From: Aquibium pacificus
GTDB lineage: Bacteria; Pseudomonadota; Alphaproteobacteria; Rhizobiales; Rhizobiaceae
Direction of reading: 5' to 3'
NCBI RefSeq assembly: GCF_040839445.1
Contig: NZ_JBDPGJ010000001.1
Span: 372,001-436,000 of the forward strand
DNA length: 64,000 nucleotides
Position 1 is the first letter of the stretch, and each line of letters begins with the position of its first letter. The translations under genes and the position numbers were made by a program. Below, in pieces: positions 38,057 through 46,426 of the stretch. A model generated the notes under the pieces. The model ran no database searches. It was not told the DNA's origin and was given only the letters and a program-made list of their open reading frames with translations.

Positions 38057-38819
38057 TGTGGTGCTCCTGTTTCTGGTGGTTCCCCGAATGATGCCGCCGG
38101 AAGAGGCGTGCCTCGTAGGAATACCGGCGGGCGTCATAGATGGCGCTGACGGCGTCGAGCAGACGGCCATCGGCGGCGAAGGAGTGCCGGGTGACGGAAA
38201 CGACGACGCCGTCCTTCGGCAGCCCGAGCAGCTTTCGATCCTCTTCATCCGCGCTGCAGGCAAACAACCTCTCGGTTGCGCTCGCAACCGTCAGACCCTG
38301 GCGCTCGAAATGACGGTAGAGGGAAAAGGACGGCTGGTTCGCGACGTCGAGGGACAGACTGGTCTCGGCAACCAGATCCGCCGAGAGCCACGACCGGTGA
38401 CGCGCCACGGCACGTCCGTCGACAAGTCGGAGCCGATCGAGAAGCATGAGGTCCGTTCCGTAGGCATAGGGGAGGGAGTCGTTCCAGTCCGCGGCTTCGA
38501 AAGCGAGAAGACGATGCGACGCCTTGTGGCCCGCGGCTTCCACCGCCTCGGTGAAGCTGAGGAGGTAACCGGGGGCCCGACGCAGAGGCGCCTCCGCGAC
38601 GAACGACCCGCTTCCCTGGCGGCGCGTGACAAGGCCTTCGTCAACCAGTTGTTCGACCGCCTTGGCGACGGTGAACCGGCTGACACCCCAGTCCTTTGCG
38701 AGTTGGGGCTCGCTGGGAAGGCGCGCTCCGGGCCCGAGGTCGCTGATCCGGACCTTCAGACCCTCGGCGATCTGCAGGTAGAGCGGTCCCAAGCTGGCGC
38801 GCGCTTTCGACATCCGCAA
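37992..38819 (-). CDS. GntR-family regulator, HutC/UTRA type
   Basis: The 275-residue protein has an N-terminal winged helix (RLPSEPQLAKDWGVSRFTVA, TRRQGSGSFVAE) and a C-terminal UTRA ligand domain (LLSFTEAVEAAGHKASHRLL, YRHFERQGLTVASATERLF, VSVTRHSFAADGRLLDAVSA). It ends inside the BMP-protein gene, overlapping its start by 65 nt, an unusually long overlap. HutC regulators respond to sugar phosphates or amino-acid derivatives. It is the first gene of the operon and probably autoregulates. A nearby ATG at 38813 is an alternative start. Confidence 0.9.
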   Translation of the reverse strand: MRMSKARASLGPLYLQIAEGLKVRISDLGPGARLPSEPQLAKDWGVSRFTVAKAVEQLVDEGLVTRRQGSGSFVAEAPLRRAPGYLLSFTEAVEAAGHKASHRLLAFEAADWNDSLPYAYGTDLMLLDRLRLVDGRAVARHRSWLSADLVAETSLSLDVANQPSFSLYRHFERQGLTVASATERLFACSADEEDRKLLGLPKDGVVVSVTRHSFAADGRLLDAVSAIYDARRYSYEARLFRRHHSGNHQKQEHHNEQTGIDQRGFLGPRLGPWSN

Positions 38820-38827
38820 CCTTCTGA

Positions 38828-38843
38828 AGTTGTCCAGTCAACT
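38828..38843. promoter_or_regulatory. Candidate GntR operator upstream of the BMP operon
   Basis: AGTTG (38828-38832) and CAACT (38839-38843) form an inverted repeat with a 6-nt spacer only 9 nt upstream of the GntR ATG at 38819. Position and symmetry fit autoregulation by the HutC-type protein, but the arms are short. Confidence 0.3.
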
Positions 38844-39044
38844 GAGCAGATTTTCGGTGCCACAGCAAGCGCTATCTCACCCTTGGAGCGATCTCCCCTC
38901 TTGGATGGCTGCCGAAGAAAAGAGGTTTGGAATGGGAACGACACCACCGGCAAGGGCGCTCTGCCGTCGTTCGATCGTTCTGCGCGAGCATTGAAAACAT
39001 TCGAGAAAATTGATCGATGTAGCTTGGGGTTCTACATCTATGGA

Positions 39045-39114
39045 GCGGGTTTCGCTGCGAAAGCGCCAGCTTCCCAAGCTGTATTGGAGGGTACGATCTC
39101 CTTCATCCGCTCCA
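39045..39114 (+). pseudogene. Degenerate tRNA-Gly(CCC)-like element
   Basis: This 70-nt stretch keeps a tRNA outline: acceptor strands GCGGGTT and CATCCGC, an anticodon arm with CCC (CCAGC-TTCCCAA-GCTGT), a T arm with GU pairs and terminal TCCA. The D arm is too short (about 3 bp stem) and several pairs are lost, so it is likely a tRNA pseudogene or attachment-site relic. Over the 47-nt core it matches the fragment at 13799-13845 at 40 of 47 positions. Confidence 0.6.
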
Positions 39115-39346
39115 GCCTACGACAAGGTCCGGCGCTTGTCGGCCAAGCCGGCGGCCGGCGATTCTGCAGCCGATTGGGCTTCCCGTGTGGCTTGCGAGCC
39201 AGCTGCGCCGGCGAATTCGCCGTTTGCAGCGGTGCGTCCCTGGACAACGAAAGCGAGCCATTCCTGCCATTCCGTCCTTAGGTCATCCAGGCTTCAAGCA
39301 GGGGGCGTAGCCTGTCGCGGCGTTTGATCGGCTGAAGGGCTCCGCC

Positions 39347-39973
39347 ATGAACCACACATCCGTCCGGCTGCTCGATGCCTGCGAGCGGATGCTCTGCGAG
39401 GTCGAGTGTGTCGACGATCTGACCGTGCGCCGGCTCGCCAGGGAAGCGGGGGTGACGCCGTCCTCCGTCAATTATCATTTCGGCTCCCAGGAGCGCCTGA
39501 TCGTCGCCACCGCCGAGCGCGTCTACCGGCGCTTGAACCAGGAGCGCATGAATCTGCTCAACCGGGCGGTGCAGCGGCGCCATCCCGAGCCGCCGCTGAT
39601 CGAGGAGGTGATCGCGGCGCTGGTCGGTCCCTCCGTACGCTGGAGCCTGGAGCCGACCTCGAAATACCGCGTCCTTGCCCATTTCAACTCGATGTCGCAA
39701 CGCAGCCGCGATCCGGAGATCTACCGGGCGATCATCGAGGGTGTCGAGCACCATCGGGCCTTCATGGTCTATCTGCGCCAGCTCGCGCCCTGGCTCGATG
39801 ACGCCGGGATCGGCTGGCGCATGAGCTGCGCGCTCGGCATCCGGTCTCAGGTTACGCGGAGCCGCGTGCGCAACGAGGTGCTGACTGACCATGCGATCGA
39901 CTTCTCCGATCCCGACGCGGTCATCGCGCGGATCGTCGAGGTGGTGGCGCCGATGTTCCGCCGCCTGTCCTGA
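39347..39973 (+). CDS. TetR-family transcriptional regulator
   Basis: A 208-residue all-helical protein with a TetR helix-turn-helix at residues 20-50 (DDLTVRRLAREAGVTPSSVNYHFGSQERLI) and a variable C-terminal ligand domain. It is 123 nt upstream of the ABC transporter genes on the same strand and outside the tRNA-flanked island. Control of the downstream transporter/phosphatase genes is likely. Its ligand is unknown. Confidence 0.85.
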   Translation: MNHTSVRLLDACERMLCEVECVDDLTVRRLAREAGVTPSSVNYHFGSQERLIVATAERVYRRLNQERMNLLNRAVQRRHPEPPLIEEVIAALVGPSVRWSLEPTSKYRVLAHFNSMSQRSRDPEIYRAIIEGVEHHRAFMVYLRQLAPWLDDAGIGWRMSCALGIRSQVTRSRVRNEVLTDHAIDFSDPDAVIARIVEVVAPMFRRLS

Positions 39974-40096
39974 GGGTGCGGAGTCTGCTCTCGACCAGGC
40001 CTGTCCGGTGCGAATTCGAACGGCGTCCGAAACCTGTCATGTCGCGGCAATGGCAGCAGCCTACTCATGCTTCGGTGCAAACGAACCGGCGGCGAC

Positions 40097-41242
40097 ATGG
40101 CCTCGATCGACATCACGAACGTCCACAAGGTCTATGGCAGGACGCCGGCTGTCCGCGGACTGGACCTGTCGGTCGAGGACGGCAGCTTTCTCGTCATCCT
40201 CGGCCCCTCGGGGTGCGGCAAGTCCACGCTCCTGCGCATGATCGCCGGCCTGGAGGACATCACCGCCGGTGAGATCGCCATCGACGGGCGTGTCGTCAAT
40301 GACATCGAGCCGGGACGCCGCGGCTGCGCGATGGTGTTCCAGAACTACGCGCTCTATCCGCACATGACCGTTGCCGAGAACGTCGGCTACGCGCTCAAGG
40401 TAGCCGGCATCCGCCAGCCGGAGCGCGCCCGCCGCGTCGCCCGCGTGGCCGAAACGCTCGGCCTCGGCGATCTCCTGGAGCGCAAGCCCGCGCAGCTTTC
40501 CGGCGGGCAGCGGCAGCGTGTCGCCATGGGCCGTGCGATGGTGCGGGAGCCCGGCATCTTCCTTTTTGACGAACCCTTGTCCAACCTCGACGCCAAGCTG
40601 CGTATCCAGATGCGGCTCGAGATCAAGCGCCTGCACCGCGAACTGAAGACCACGAGCGTCTTCGTCACCCACGATCAGGTCGAGGCGATGACGCTCGCCG
40701 ACCGGCTGGTCGTCATGAACCAGGGCTTGATCGAGCAGGTCGGCACCCCGGCCGAGGTGTTCCGTCATCCGGTGAGCCGCTTCGTCGCCAACTTCCTCGG
40801 TTCTCCGCCGATGAACTTCCTTCCCGCGGCGATCGACCGGCGGGGCAGGGCGGTGGTCGAGGGTGGACACGTGCCGTGGCCCGAGCTGTGTTTCGATCTT
40901 CCGTCCGGCGCCGCAATCGAGATCGGCCTTCGTCCGGGCGATCTCAGTCTTGTCGCGCAGGCCGGGGCGGACGACGTGCTGCCGTTCGATCCGGAAATTC
41001 TCGAAGATCTCGGCAACGAACTCCACCTGCACGGAAGCATCGGGGAAATATCCTTCGCCGTAGCCCTGCCGGCCGCGACGCTTGTTCCGGCTGGTCGCCT
41101 GGGGCTGCGTGCCGCGCCCGGCGCCGTCCACGCCTTCCGTCGGGAAGACGGCCGGCGCGTCGAACCGCGCGCTCGTTCCAATCCCCCAGCACACGAATCC
41201 GGAGAAGCCGCATGGCGCAGCCTGTCACTTTCATTCACCTGA
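40097..41242 (+). CDS. ABC transporter ATP-binding protein, UgpC/MalK type
   Basis: The ATG at 40097 (GGCGAC ahead) gives 381 residues; a start at 40067 is less likely. The ATPase part (1-235) has Walker A (GPSGCGKST), Q-loop (VFQNYALYPHMTV), signature LSGGQRQRVAMGRAM, Walker B (IFLFDEPLSNLD) and H-loop (FVTHDQVEA). The C-terminal OB-like TOBE region (about 240-340) is regulatory in MalK/UgpC. Unusually the ATPase gene comes first in the operon. Its 3' end overlaps the metallophosphoesterase start by 31 nt. Confidence 0.92.
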   Translation: MASIDITNVHKVYGRTPAVRGLDLSVEDGSFLVILGPSGCGKSTLLRMIAGLEDITAGEIAIDGRVVNDIEPGRRGCAMVFQNYALYPHMTVAENVGYALKVAGIRQPERARRVARVAETLGLGDLLERKPAQLSGGQRQRVAMGRAMVREPGIFLFDEPLSNLDAKLRIQMRLEIKRLHRELKTTSVFVTHDQVEAMTLADRLVVMNQGLIEQVGTPAEVFRHPVSRFVANFLGSPPMNFLPAAIDRRGRAVVEGGHVPWPELCFDLPSGAAIEIGLRPGDLSLVAQAGADDVLPFDPEILEDLGNELHLHGSIGEISFAVALPAATLVPAGRLGLRAAPGAVHAFRREDGRRVEPRARSNPPAHESGEAAWRSLSLSFT

Positions 41243-42060
41243 CCGACCTGCATATCGGCGATCCGGACCGCGACGATCATCTCTTCAGCGACACGCGCAC
41301 GACGCTGGCCGAGATCCTGCGCCTTGTCGGCACGGTCGACCCGAAGCCGAGGTTCGTGGTGGCGAGCGGCGATCTATCGAACCGCGGCGACGCGGAGAGC
41401 TACGGCGTGCTGAAGGAGCTGATGTCGGCGCTGGATGTGCCGGTCGTCTACGCGCTCGGGAATCACGACACCCGCGAGGGTTTCTACCGCGGAATGCTCG
41501 GCCGCGAGGATGATCTCGACGCGCCCTACGATCATGATGCGGTGATCGATGGCATCCACGTCATCAGCCTCGATTCCAGCACGCCGGGCTTCATCGGCGG
41601 CACGATAGAGGAGGCGCAATTCGACTGGCTCGCAGCCGCCCTCGATCGTCACGGCGACCTGCCGAAGCTGATCGTGTCGCATCATCCGCCGGCGCTCGGC
41701 GATGGACCGGACATCGCCCACTGGCGCACGGTCGACTTCGACCAGTCGCAGCGGCTCGCCGGCATGCTGAAGGGCCGAAACGTTGTCGGCATCCTCTCCG
41801 GTCACATCCACCACGACCGGGTGTCTTCCTGGCACGGCATTCCCGTCGTCGTGGGCATGGGCCAGCACGCGGCCACCGACATCCTACGCGCCGACATCCT
41901 GCGCATGGTGCGCGGCGCGTCCTTCGCCATCGGCACGATCCGCACCAGCGGCCTGACCGTCGCCTTCGTGCCCCTGCCGGCCGATCGTGCCGAACTCAAC
42001 GTCTACCCGCTGGAACTCCTGCGGCAGCGCGCCATGCCCGTCCCCACGGCGGCCGAATGA
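41212..42060 (+). CDS. Calcineurin-like metallophosphoesterase (Icc/CpdA-like)
   Basis: The ATG at 41212 gives 282 residues with all five metal-binding motifs: LTDLHIGD (Asp-x-His), ASGDLSNRGD, ALGNHDTR (Gly-Asn-His-Asp), VSHHPPAL and LSGHIHHD. This is the cyclic-nucleotide/phosphodiesterase branch of metallophosphoesterases. It overlaps the UgpC-like gene by 31 nt, and the binding-protein gene begins 29 nt after its stop, so it is embedded in the transporter operon. No signal peptide is visible, so it is likely cytosolic. Cleavage of imported phosphodiesters is the favoured guess. Confidence 0.88.
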   Translation: MAQPVTFIHLTDLHIGDPDRDDHLFSDTRTTLAEILRLVGTVDPKPRFVVASGDLSNRGDAESYGVLKELMSALDVPVVYALGNHDTREGFYRGMLGREDDLDAPYDHDAVIDGIHVISLDSSTPGFIGGTIEEAQFDWLAAALDRHGDLPKLIVSHHPPALGDGPDIAHWRTVDFDQSQRLAGMLKGRNVVGILSGHIHHDRVSSWHGIPVVVGMGQHAATDILRADILRMVRGASFAIGTIRTSGLTVAFVPLPADRAELNVYPLELLRQRAMPVPTAAE

Positions 42061-42089
42061 TCCTCCCCTCCCGACGAAAGGTCCATCCC

Positions 42090-43394
42090 ATGATCCGCAG
42101 ACATTTTTTCGCGCTCGCGCTCTCGGCCGCCTTTCTGGCGGGCGGGTTCTTAGCCTCCGCGCAGGCGCAGATGGCGCAGAGCGTCGACGAGCCCGTCACC
42201 ATCACCTTCTACAACTACAATCTCGCCTCGGCCGGGCTCGGCCGCGAAGCCACGCTCGACCTGATCGCACGCTTCGAGGCAGCCAACCCGAACGTACACG
42301 TCGAGCCCATCGCGGCCCCTTCAAACGAGGTGCTGTCGCGCGTGCAGGCCGACATGGTGGCCGGCATCGAGGTCGACGTGGCGCAGCTCGTCTTCCGCGA
42401 CCTGATCTACGCGGCCAACGAGCTCGGAGCCCAGCCGCTGGAGGACTTGGCCGGTGACGAACTCGCAGCCCATGCCGCCGGTTTCGTGCCGAACGGGCTG
42501 GCGCTCGGCGAGGTCGACGGCAAGACCTACGGTCTCGCCTATGTCTTCTCGACGCCGGTGATGTTCATGAACCGCGACCTGTTCCGCGAGGCCGGTCTCG
42601 ATCCCGACCAGTCGCCGCGTACCTGGGAAGAGGTCAAGGTCGCAGGCAAGCAGATCGCCGAGAAGACCGGCAAGCACGGCTTCTTCCCGGGCGCCTACGG
42701 ACCGATCGACGGCACTTTCGTCTACCAGGCGATCGTCATGTCGAACGGCGGCGGCAAGGTGCGCGACGGAAACACGCTCACCTTCGCCGACAAGGACCAG
42801 GCCGATGCCGTGGTCATGCTGCGCGACCTGATGGATTCGGGTGCGCACGCCCGCATCGACGTCGGCGCCCACATGGACACCTTCGCGTCCGGCAACCTGG
42901 GCATGTTCCTCTTCACCTCGGCCGTGCTCAGCCGCTTCGAGACGGCGGCGGAAGGCAAGTTCGAGGTCGGCCTCGCGCCGATGCCGGCGTTCGGCGACAA
43001 GCCGACCGCGCCGACGAACTCCGGCTCGGCGATCTTCATGTTCTCGCAGGACCCCGTGAAGCAGCGCGCTGCCTGGGAACTGATGAAGTTCCTGACCTCC
43101 GACGAAGCCTATTCGGTGATCACCTCGAAGATCGGCTACCTGCCGCTGCGTCTCGGCACGCTGGACGATCCGCGCTACCTGAAGGACTGGTACGCCGCCA
43201 ACCCGAAGTTCAAGGCCAACGTCGCGCAACTCGACCGGCTGACGCCGAACGTCGCCTTTCCCGGTCCGAACTACCGTCAGGTCGAGAACATGATGAAGGA
43301 GGCAGTGACCGAGGCCGTCTTCGGCGACGGCGACCCGCGCGAGGTGCTGAAGAAGGCGCAGGACCTCGGGCAGTCGCTGATGCCGCAGGACTGA
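42090..43394 (+). CDS. ABC transporter substrate-binding protein (SBP family 1)
   Basis: Start at 42090 behind CGAAAGG gives 434 residues with signal peptide MIRRHFFALALSAAFLAGGF, cut near SAQA. The mature part is a family 1 binding protein: FYNYNLASAGLGREATLDLI, the loop VDVAQLVFRDLIYAANELG, YGLAYVFSTPVMFMNRDLF, SGSAIFMFSQDPVKQRAAWE. Such proteins bind sugars, glycerol-3-phosphate or glycerophosphodiesters. Its own permeases are the next two genes. Confidence 0.9.
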   Translation: MIRRHFFALALSAAFLAGGFLASAQAQMAQSVDEPVTITFYNYNLASAGLGREATLDLIARFEAANPNVHVEPIAAPSNEVLSRVQADMVAGIEVDVAQLVFRDLIYAANELGAQPLEDLAGDELAAHAAGFVPNGLALGEVDGKTYGLAYVFSTPVMFMNRDLFREAGLDPDQSPRTWEEVKVAGKQIAEKTGKHGFFPGAYGPIDGTFVYQAIVMSNGGGKVRDGNTLTFADKDQADAVVMLRDLMDSGAHARIDVGAHMDTFASGNLGMFLFTSAVLSRFETAAEGKFEVGLAPMPAFGDKPTAPTNSGSAIFMFSQDPVKQRAAWELMKFLTSDEAYSVITSKIGYLPLRLGTLDDPRYLKDWYAANPKFKANVAQLDRLTPNVAFPGPNYRQVENMMKEAVTEAVFGDGDPREVLKKAQDLGQSLMPQD

Positions 43395-43467
43395 TGCTGG
43401 ATCGAGGACGAAGCGCGCGCGCCGGGGCGGGAGAACCCGTCCCGGCACGGCGGCTCCGGCAACCATC

Positions 43468-44403
43468 ATGACAGATACGACCGTCTTCGCCGCCGGCGCG
43501 CCGCCACGGGCCATCCCGCGGATCCGGCTTTCGACCGTCGAGCCATGGCTCTATCTCGCGCCGGCGCTGGCGGTCGTGGTACTTTGGGTCTATGTGCCGT
43601 TGCTGCAGGCGTTCGAGCTGTCCTTCTATCAGTGGAACATGCTGCCGCGCGCGACGCCGCGCTTCGTCGGCCTCGACAACTACCGGAACCTGCTCGGCCT
43701 GCCCGACATGCGCCAGGCGGTCGTCAACACCATCCTCTACACGATCGGCCTCCTGCCGCTTTCGGTCGGCATTCCGCTCGCTGTCGCGCTGGTGACGGGA
43801 AACCTCGGTGGTCCGCTTCGCAACTTCTACCGTGCGCTGATCTTCGTGCCGATGATCGTCGCGCCGATTGTCGCCGCAATCCTGTGGCGCTGGCTGCTCA
43901 ACGAGGACCATGGGCTGGTCAACGCCTGGCTCGCAGGTGCCGGCCTGGCGAAGGTCGGCTTCCTGAGCGATCCGGACGTGGCGCTGTGGACGCTGGTATG
44001 GATCACCGGCTGGAAGCTCATCGGCTTTTCGACCTTGCTTTTCGCGGCCGCCGACAGCGCGATCAATCCGACCTACATCGAGGCCGCGCGGATGGACGGC
44101 GCCAGCGGCTGGCAGATCGTGCGCGACATACGCCTGCCGTTGATGTCGCCCACCATCCTCCTGATCACGATGATGACCATCCTGTTCGGCGCGCAGTGGA
44201 GCTTCGTCTACATCAACGCGCTGACAGGCGGCGGTCCCCTGCGCTCGACGACGAACGTTTTCCACGTGATGTGGGAATACGGCTTCAAGACCATGGCCGC
44301 CGGCTGGAGCACGGCGGCGGGCATGCTGGTCTTCGTCGTCTTCGGGCTCATCGCGCTCGGCTGTCTGGCCCTCATGCGGAGGCTCGCCGTCTATGACGAA
44401 TGA
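43468..44403 (+). CDS. ABC transporter permease, UgpA/MalF type
   Basis: The 311-residue membrane protein has a first helix (LAPALAVVVLWVYVPLLQAF), the type I permease sequence SFYQWNMLPRATPRFVGLDNY and five further helices. The docking loop is EAARMDGASGWQIVRDIRLP. It lies 73 nt after the binding-protein gene and overlaps the second permease by 11 nt. UgpA-type. Confidence 0.92.
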   Translation: MTDTTVFAAGAPPRAIPRIRLSTVEPWLYLAPALAVVVLWVYVPLLQAFELSFYQWNMLPRATPRFVGLDNYRNLLGLPDMRQAVVNTILYTIGLLPLSVGIPLAVALVTGNLGGPLRNFYRALIFVPMIVAPIVAAILWRWLLNEDHGLVNAWLAGAGLAKVGFLSDPDVALWTLVWITGWKLIGFSTLLFAAADSAINPTYIEAARMDGASGWQIVRDIRLPLMSPTILLITMMTILFGAQWSFVYINALTGGGPLRSTTNVFHVMWEYGFKTMAAGWSTAAGMLVFVVFGLIALGCLALMRRLAVYDE

Positions 44404-45211
44404 ACGGCGCATAGGACGGGTCGCGGCCCACGGGGTGATGATCACGCTCTCCGTCCTGGCGATCTTCCCGGTCTACTGGATGATCCAGAGCTCGTTCCGC
44501 GCCGAGAACGAGATATTCTCCGGCGGGTTGTTCCCGTCGGCGCCGACGTTCCAGAACTATCTCCACGTGCTTTCCGCCATGCCGATCCTGCGCATCCTCG
44601 GCAACACGGTGGTCATGGCCGGCGCCACCACCCTGGCGCAGGTCGCCACCGGCGTCCTCGCCGCATGGGCGCTGGTGCGCTGGCGATTTCCCGGCGGTGC
44701 GCTGGCACGATCACTGATTGCGCTGTCCTGGCTCGTCCCGTTCCAGGTGGTGATGATCCCGAACTACGTGCTGGCCGCGAGGCTTGGGCTACTGGACTCG
44801 GTCGCAGGTCTCGTCATCCCCAACGCGGCGGCGGCCTTCGCGGTGCTGGTGCTCTACAATGCGATGCGCGGCTTTCCGCGCGAGGTCGTCGAGGCCGCGC
44901 GCATGGACGGCGCCGGCAGCCTGCGCATCCTTCTGGAAGTCGTCCTGCCGAACCTTCGAGCGCCGCTCGCCTCCGTTTCCATCCTCTGCTTCATCTCGGC
45001 GTGGAACGAGTATTTCTGGCCGCTGCTCCTCATCCGGCGCATGGAAAACTCGGTCGTCCAGATCGGGCTGCAGTTCTTCATGACGCAGGAGGGCAACGAC
45101 TGGGGACCGCTGATGGCAGCCGCCACACTTGCGTCGCTGCCCATCCTCGCGCTCTACCTCGTCCTGCAAAGACAGGTGGTCGACTCGTTCATGAAATCCG
45201 GAATCCGCTGA
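44393..45211 (+). CDS. ABC transporter permease, UgpE/MalG type
   Basis: A 272-residue membrane protein with six helices; first helix GVMITLSVLAIFPVYWMI, then SSFRAENEIF, SWLVPFQVVMIPNYVLAARLG, and the ATPase-docking EAARMDGAGSLRILLEVVLP. MalG/UgpE-type. Its stop codon overlaps the ATG of the phosphatase-like gene (TGATG), which suggests translational coupling to a phosphatase. Confidence 0.92.
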   Translation: MTNERRIGRVAAHGVMITLSVLAIFPVYWMIQSSFRAENEIFSGGLFPSAPTFQNYLHVLSAMPILRILGNTVVMAGATTLAQVATGVLAAWALVRWRFPGGALARSLIALSWLVPFQVVMIPNYVLAARLGLLDSVAGLVIPNAAAAFAVLVLYNAMRGFPREVVEAARMDGAGSLRILLEVVLPNLRAPLASVSILCFISAWNEYFWPLLLIRRMENSVVQIGLQFFMTQEGNDWGPLMAAATLASLPILALYLVLQRQVVDSFMKSGIR

Positions 45212-45975
45212 TGCCCGCAACCTTCGAACGTCACATCCGCCTGGGCGGCGCGTTCAACGTCCGCGATCTCGGCGGCTATGCATTGCCGGGCGGCGGCACG
45301 ACCCGCTGGCGTTCGGTGCTGAGGGCGGACGGTCTTCAGTCGCTGACCGAGACCGACATAGGCACGCTGATCGAACTCGGTCTGGCGACGGTCGTCGACC
45401 TGCGCAGCGATCTCGAACTCCTGCGGCACCCGAGCGTCTTCGCCGGGCACCGGTCCGTGGACTACCGCCACATCCCGCTGTTCGACAGCCTTGCCCCCGT
45501 CGATGCGCTGCTGTCGTCGTCGACGCCATTCAGCCTCGCCGAACGCTATGTCAGCGCCGTCGAGATCTGCGGGCCCGCACTCGGCAAGGTTGCGACGACG
45601 ATCGCGGAGGCGAGCGAGGGCATCGTGCTGTTCAACTGCACGGCCGGCAAGGACCGGACCGGCATCGTGGCGGCGATGTTGCTGGGGCTCGCCGGCGTCC
45701 CCTGGGACGATATCGTGCAAGACTATGCGCTCACCGCGAGCACCGCGGCGTCGCTGATTAAGCGTCTGCGCGAAGCCGCATTGCTGCGCGGCCTGAGCGC
45801 CGAAGCCGCCGCGATCCTGCTCGCGAGCGAACCGGAAACGATGCGTGTCTTCCTCGGCCACGTCGCGGACCGCTACGGCGGCTTTTCGCAGTATCTCTCC
45901 TGGGCCGGCGTATCGGACGGCCACATCGACCGCCTGGTCGAGCGGCTGGTTTCGCGGCAAGTCGAGATCGCCTGA
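45211..45975 (+). CDS. Tyrosine-phosphatase-like protein (Y_phosphatase3 family)
   Basis: The 254-residue protein opens with NVRDLGGY, typical of the family, and has the P-loop FNCTAGKDRTG: nucleophile Cys143 and Arg149, with Asn142 where classical enzymes have His. VVDLRSDLELLRHP supplies the general-acid region. These enzymes are often phosphotyrosine or phosphoinositide phosphatases and can act on small phosphate esters. Being translationally coupled to the permease, it may dephosphorylate the transported compound. Confidence 0.86.
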   Translation: MPATFERHIRLGGAFNVRDLGGYALPGGGTTRWRSVLRADGLQSLTETDIGTLIELGLATVVDLRSDLELLRHPSVFAGHRSVDYRHIPLFDSLAPVDALLSSSTPFSLAERYVSAVEICGPALGKVATTIAEASEGIVLFNCTAGKDRTGIVAAMLLGLAGVPWDDIVQDYALTASTAASLIKRLREAALLRGLSAEAAAILLASEPETMRVFLGHVADRYGGFSQYLSWAGVSDGHIDRLVERLVSRQVEIA

Positions 45976-46148
45976 GGGTCCGAGGCCCCATCCTATCGGT
46001 GCGGCGGGGGGCCTTCAGTTGCACGATCGCGGCCGCATCGAGACATACTGCTCTTCCCTCCGTGCCGGCGAGGCAGACAAGAGCCGAGAAGAACAGGAAC
46101 CGGAGGTCGCGGCGGACGTTTACGGTCGGTCAAACCGGAGCACACGAA

Positions 46149-46355
46149 ATGCGTCTCTTGCTTCTCGTCGCCGTCCTCGCCCTTGCAGTCGACGCGATCA
46201 ACTTCAGCGGTGCCTACTCGCAAGCAGCTTGGAACACCGCGCGTGCGAAGGTGATCGAGATCAGTGGAGAGTTCTCCGACGGCCCCCTCTTCGACCGAAA
46301 TGTCGCGTCTGCGGACGACACACGGGCGGAACCCGCATCACCGCGAACCGAATAG
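46149..46355 (+). CDS. Small secreted hypothetical protein
   Basis: A 68-residue reading frame with a ribosome-binding-like GGAG and ATG at 46149. The start MRLLLLVAVLALAVDAINFS is a signal or membrane-anchor helix. The rest is short and polar (AWNTARAKVIEISGEFSDGP). A palindromic terminator follows at 46358. No family was recognised. Small exported proteins of this shape are common in Hyphomicrobiales. Confidence 0.55.
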   Translation: MRLLLLVAVLALAVDAINFSGAYSQAAWNTARAKVIEISGEFSDGPLFDRNVASADDTRAEPASPRTE

Positions 46356-46357
46356 CT

Positions 46358-46389
46358 AATGGATCGCGCGCCGAGGCTCGCGATCCATT
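46358..46389 (+). terminator. Hairpin terminator after small ORF
   Basis: AATGGATCGCG (46358-46368) and CGCGATCCATT (46379-46389) form a perfect 11-bp stem with a 10-nt loop just after the stop at 46355. Only a short T stretch follows, so strength is uncertain. It also separates the convergent SMP-30 gene. Confidence 0.6.
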
Positions 46390-46426
46390 TCGACATCCAA
46401 AAAAAACCGCTGGTCGGCCTACGCAC

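Noticed and set aside
42321..44445. Two roughly 400-residue minus-strand frames opposite the binding protein and permease
   Set aside because: Antisense to motif-bearing plus-strand genes and of low-complexity composition.
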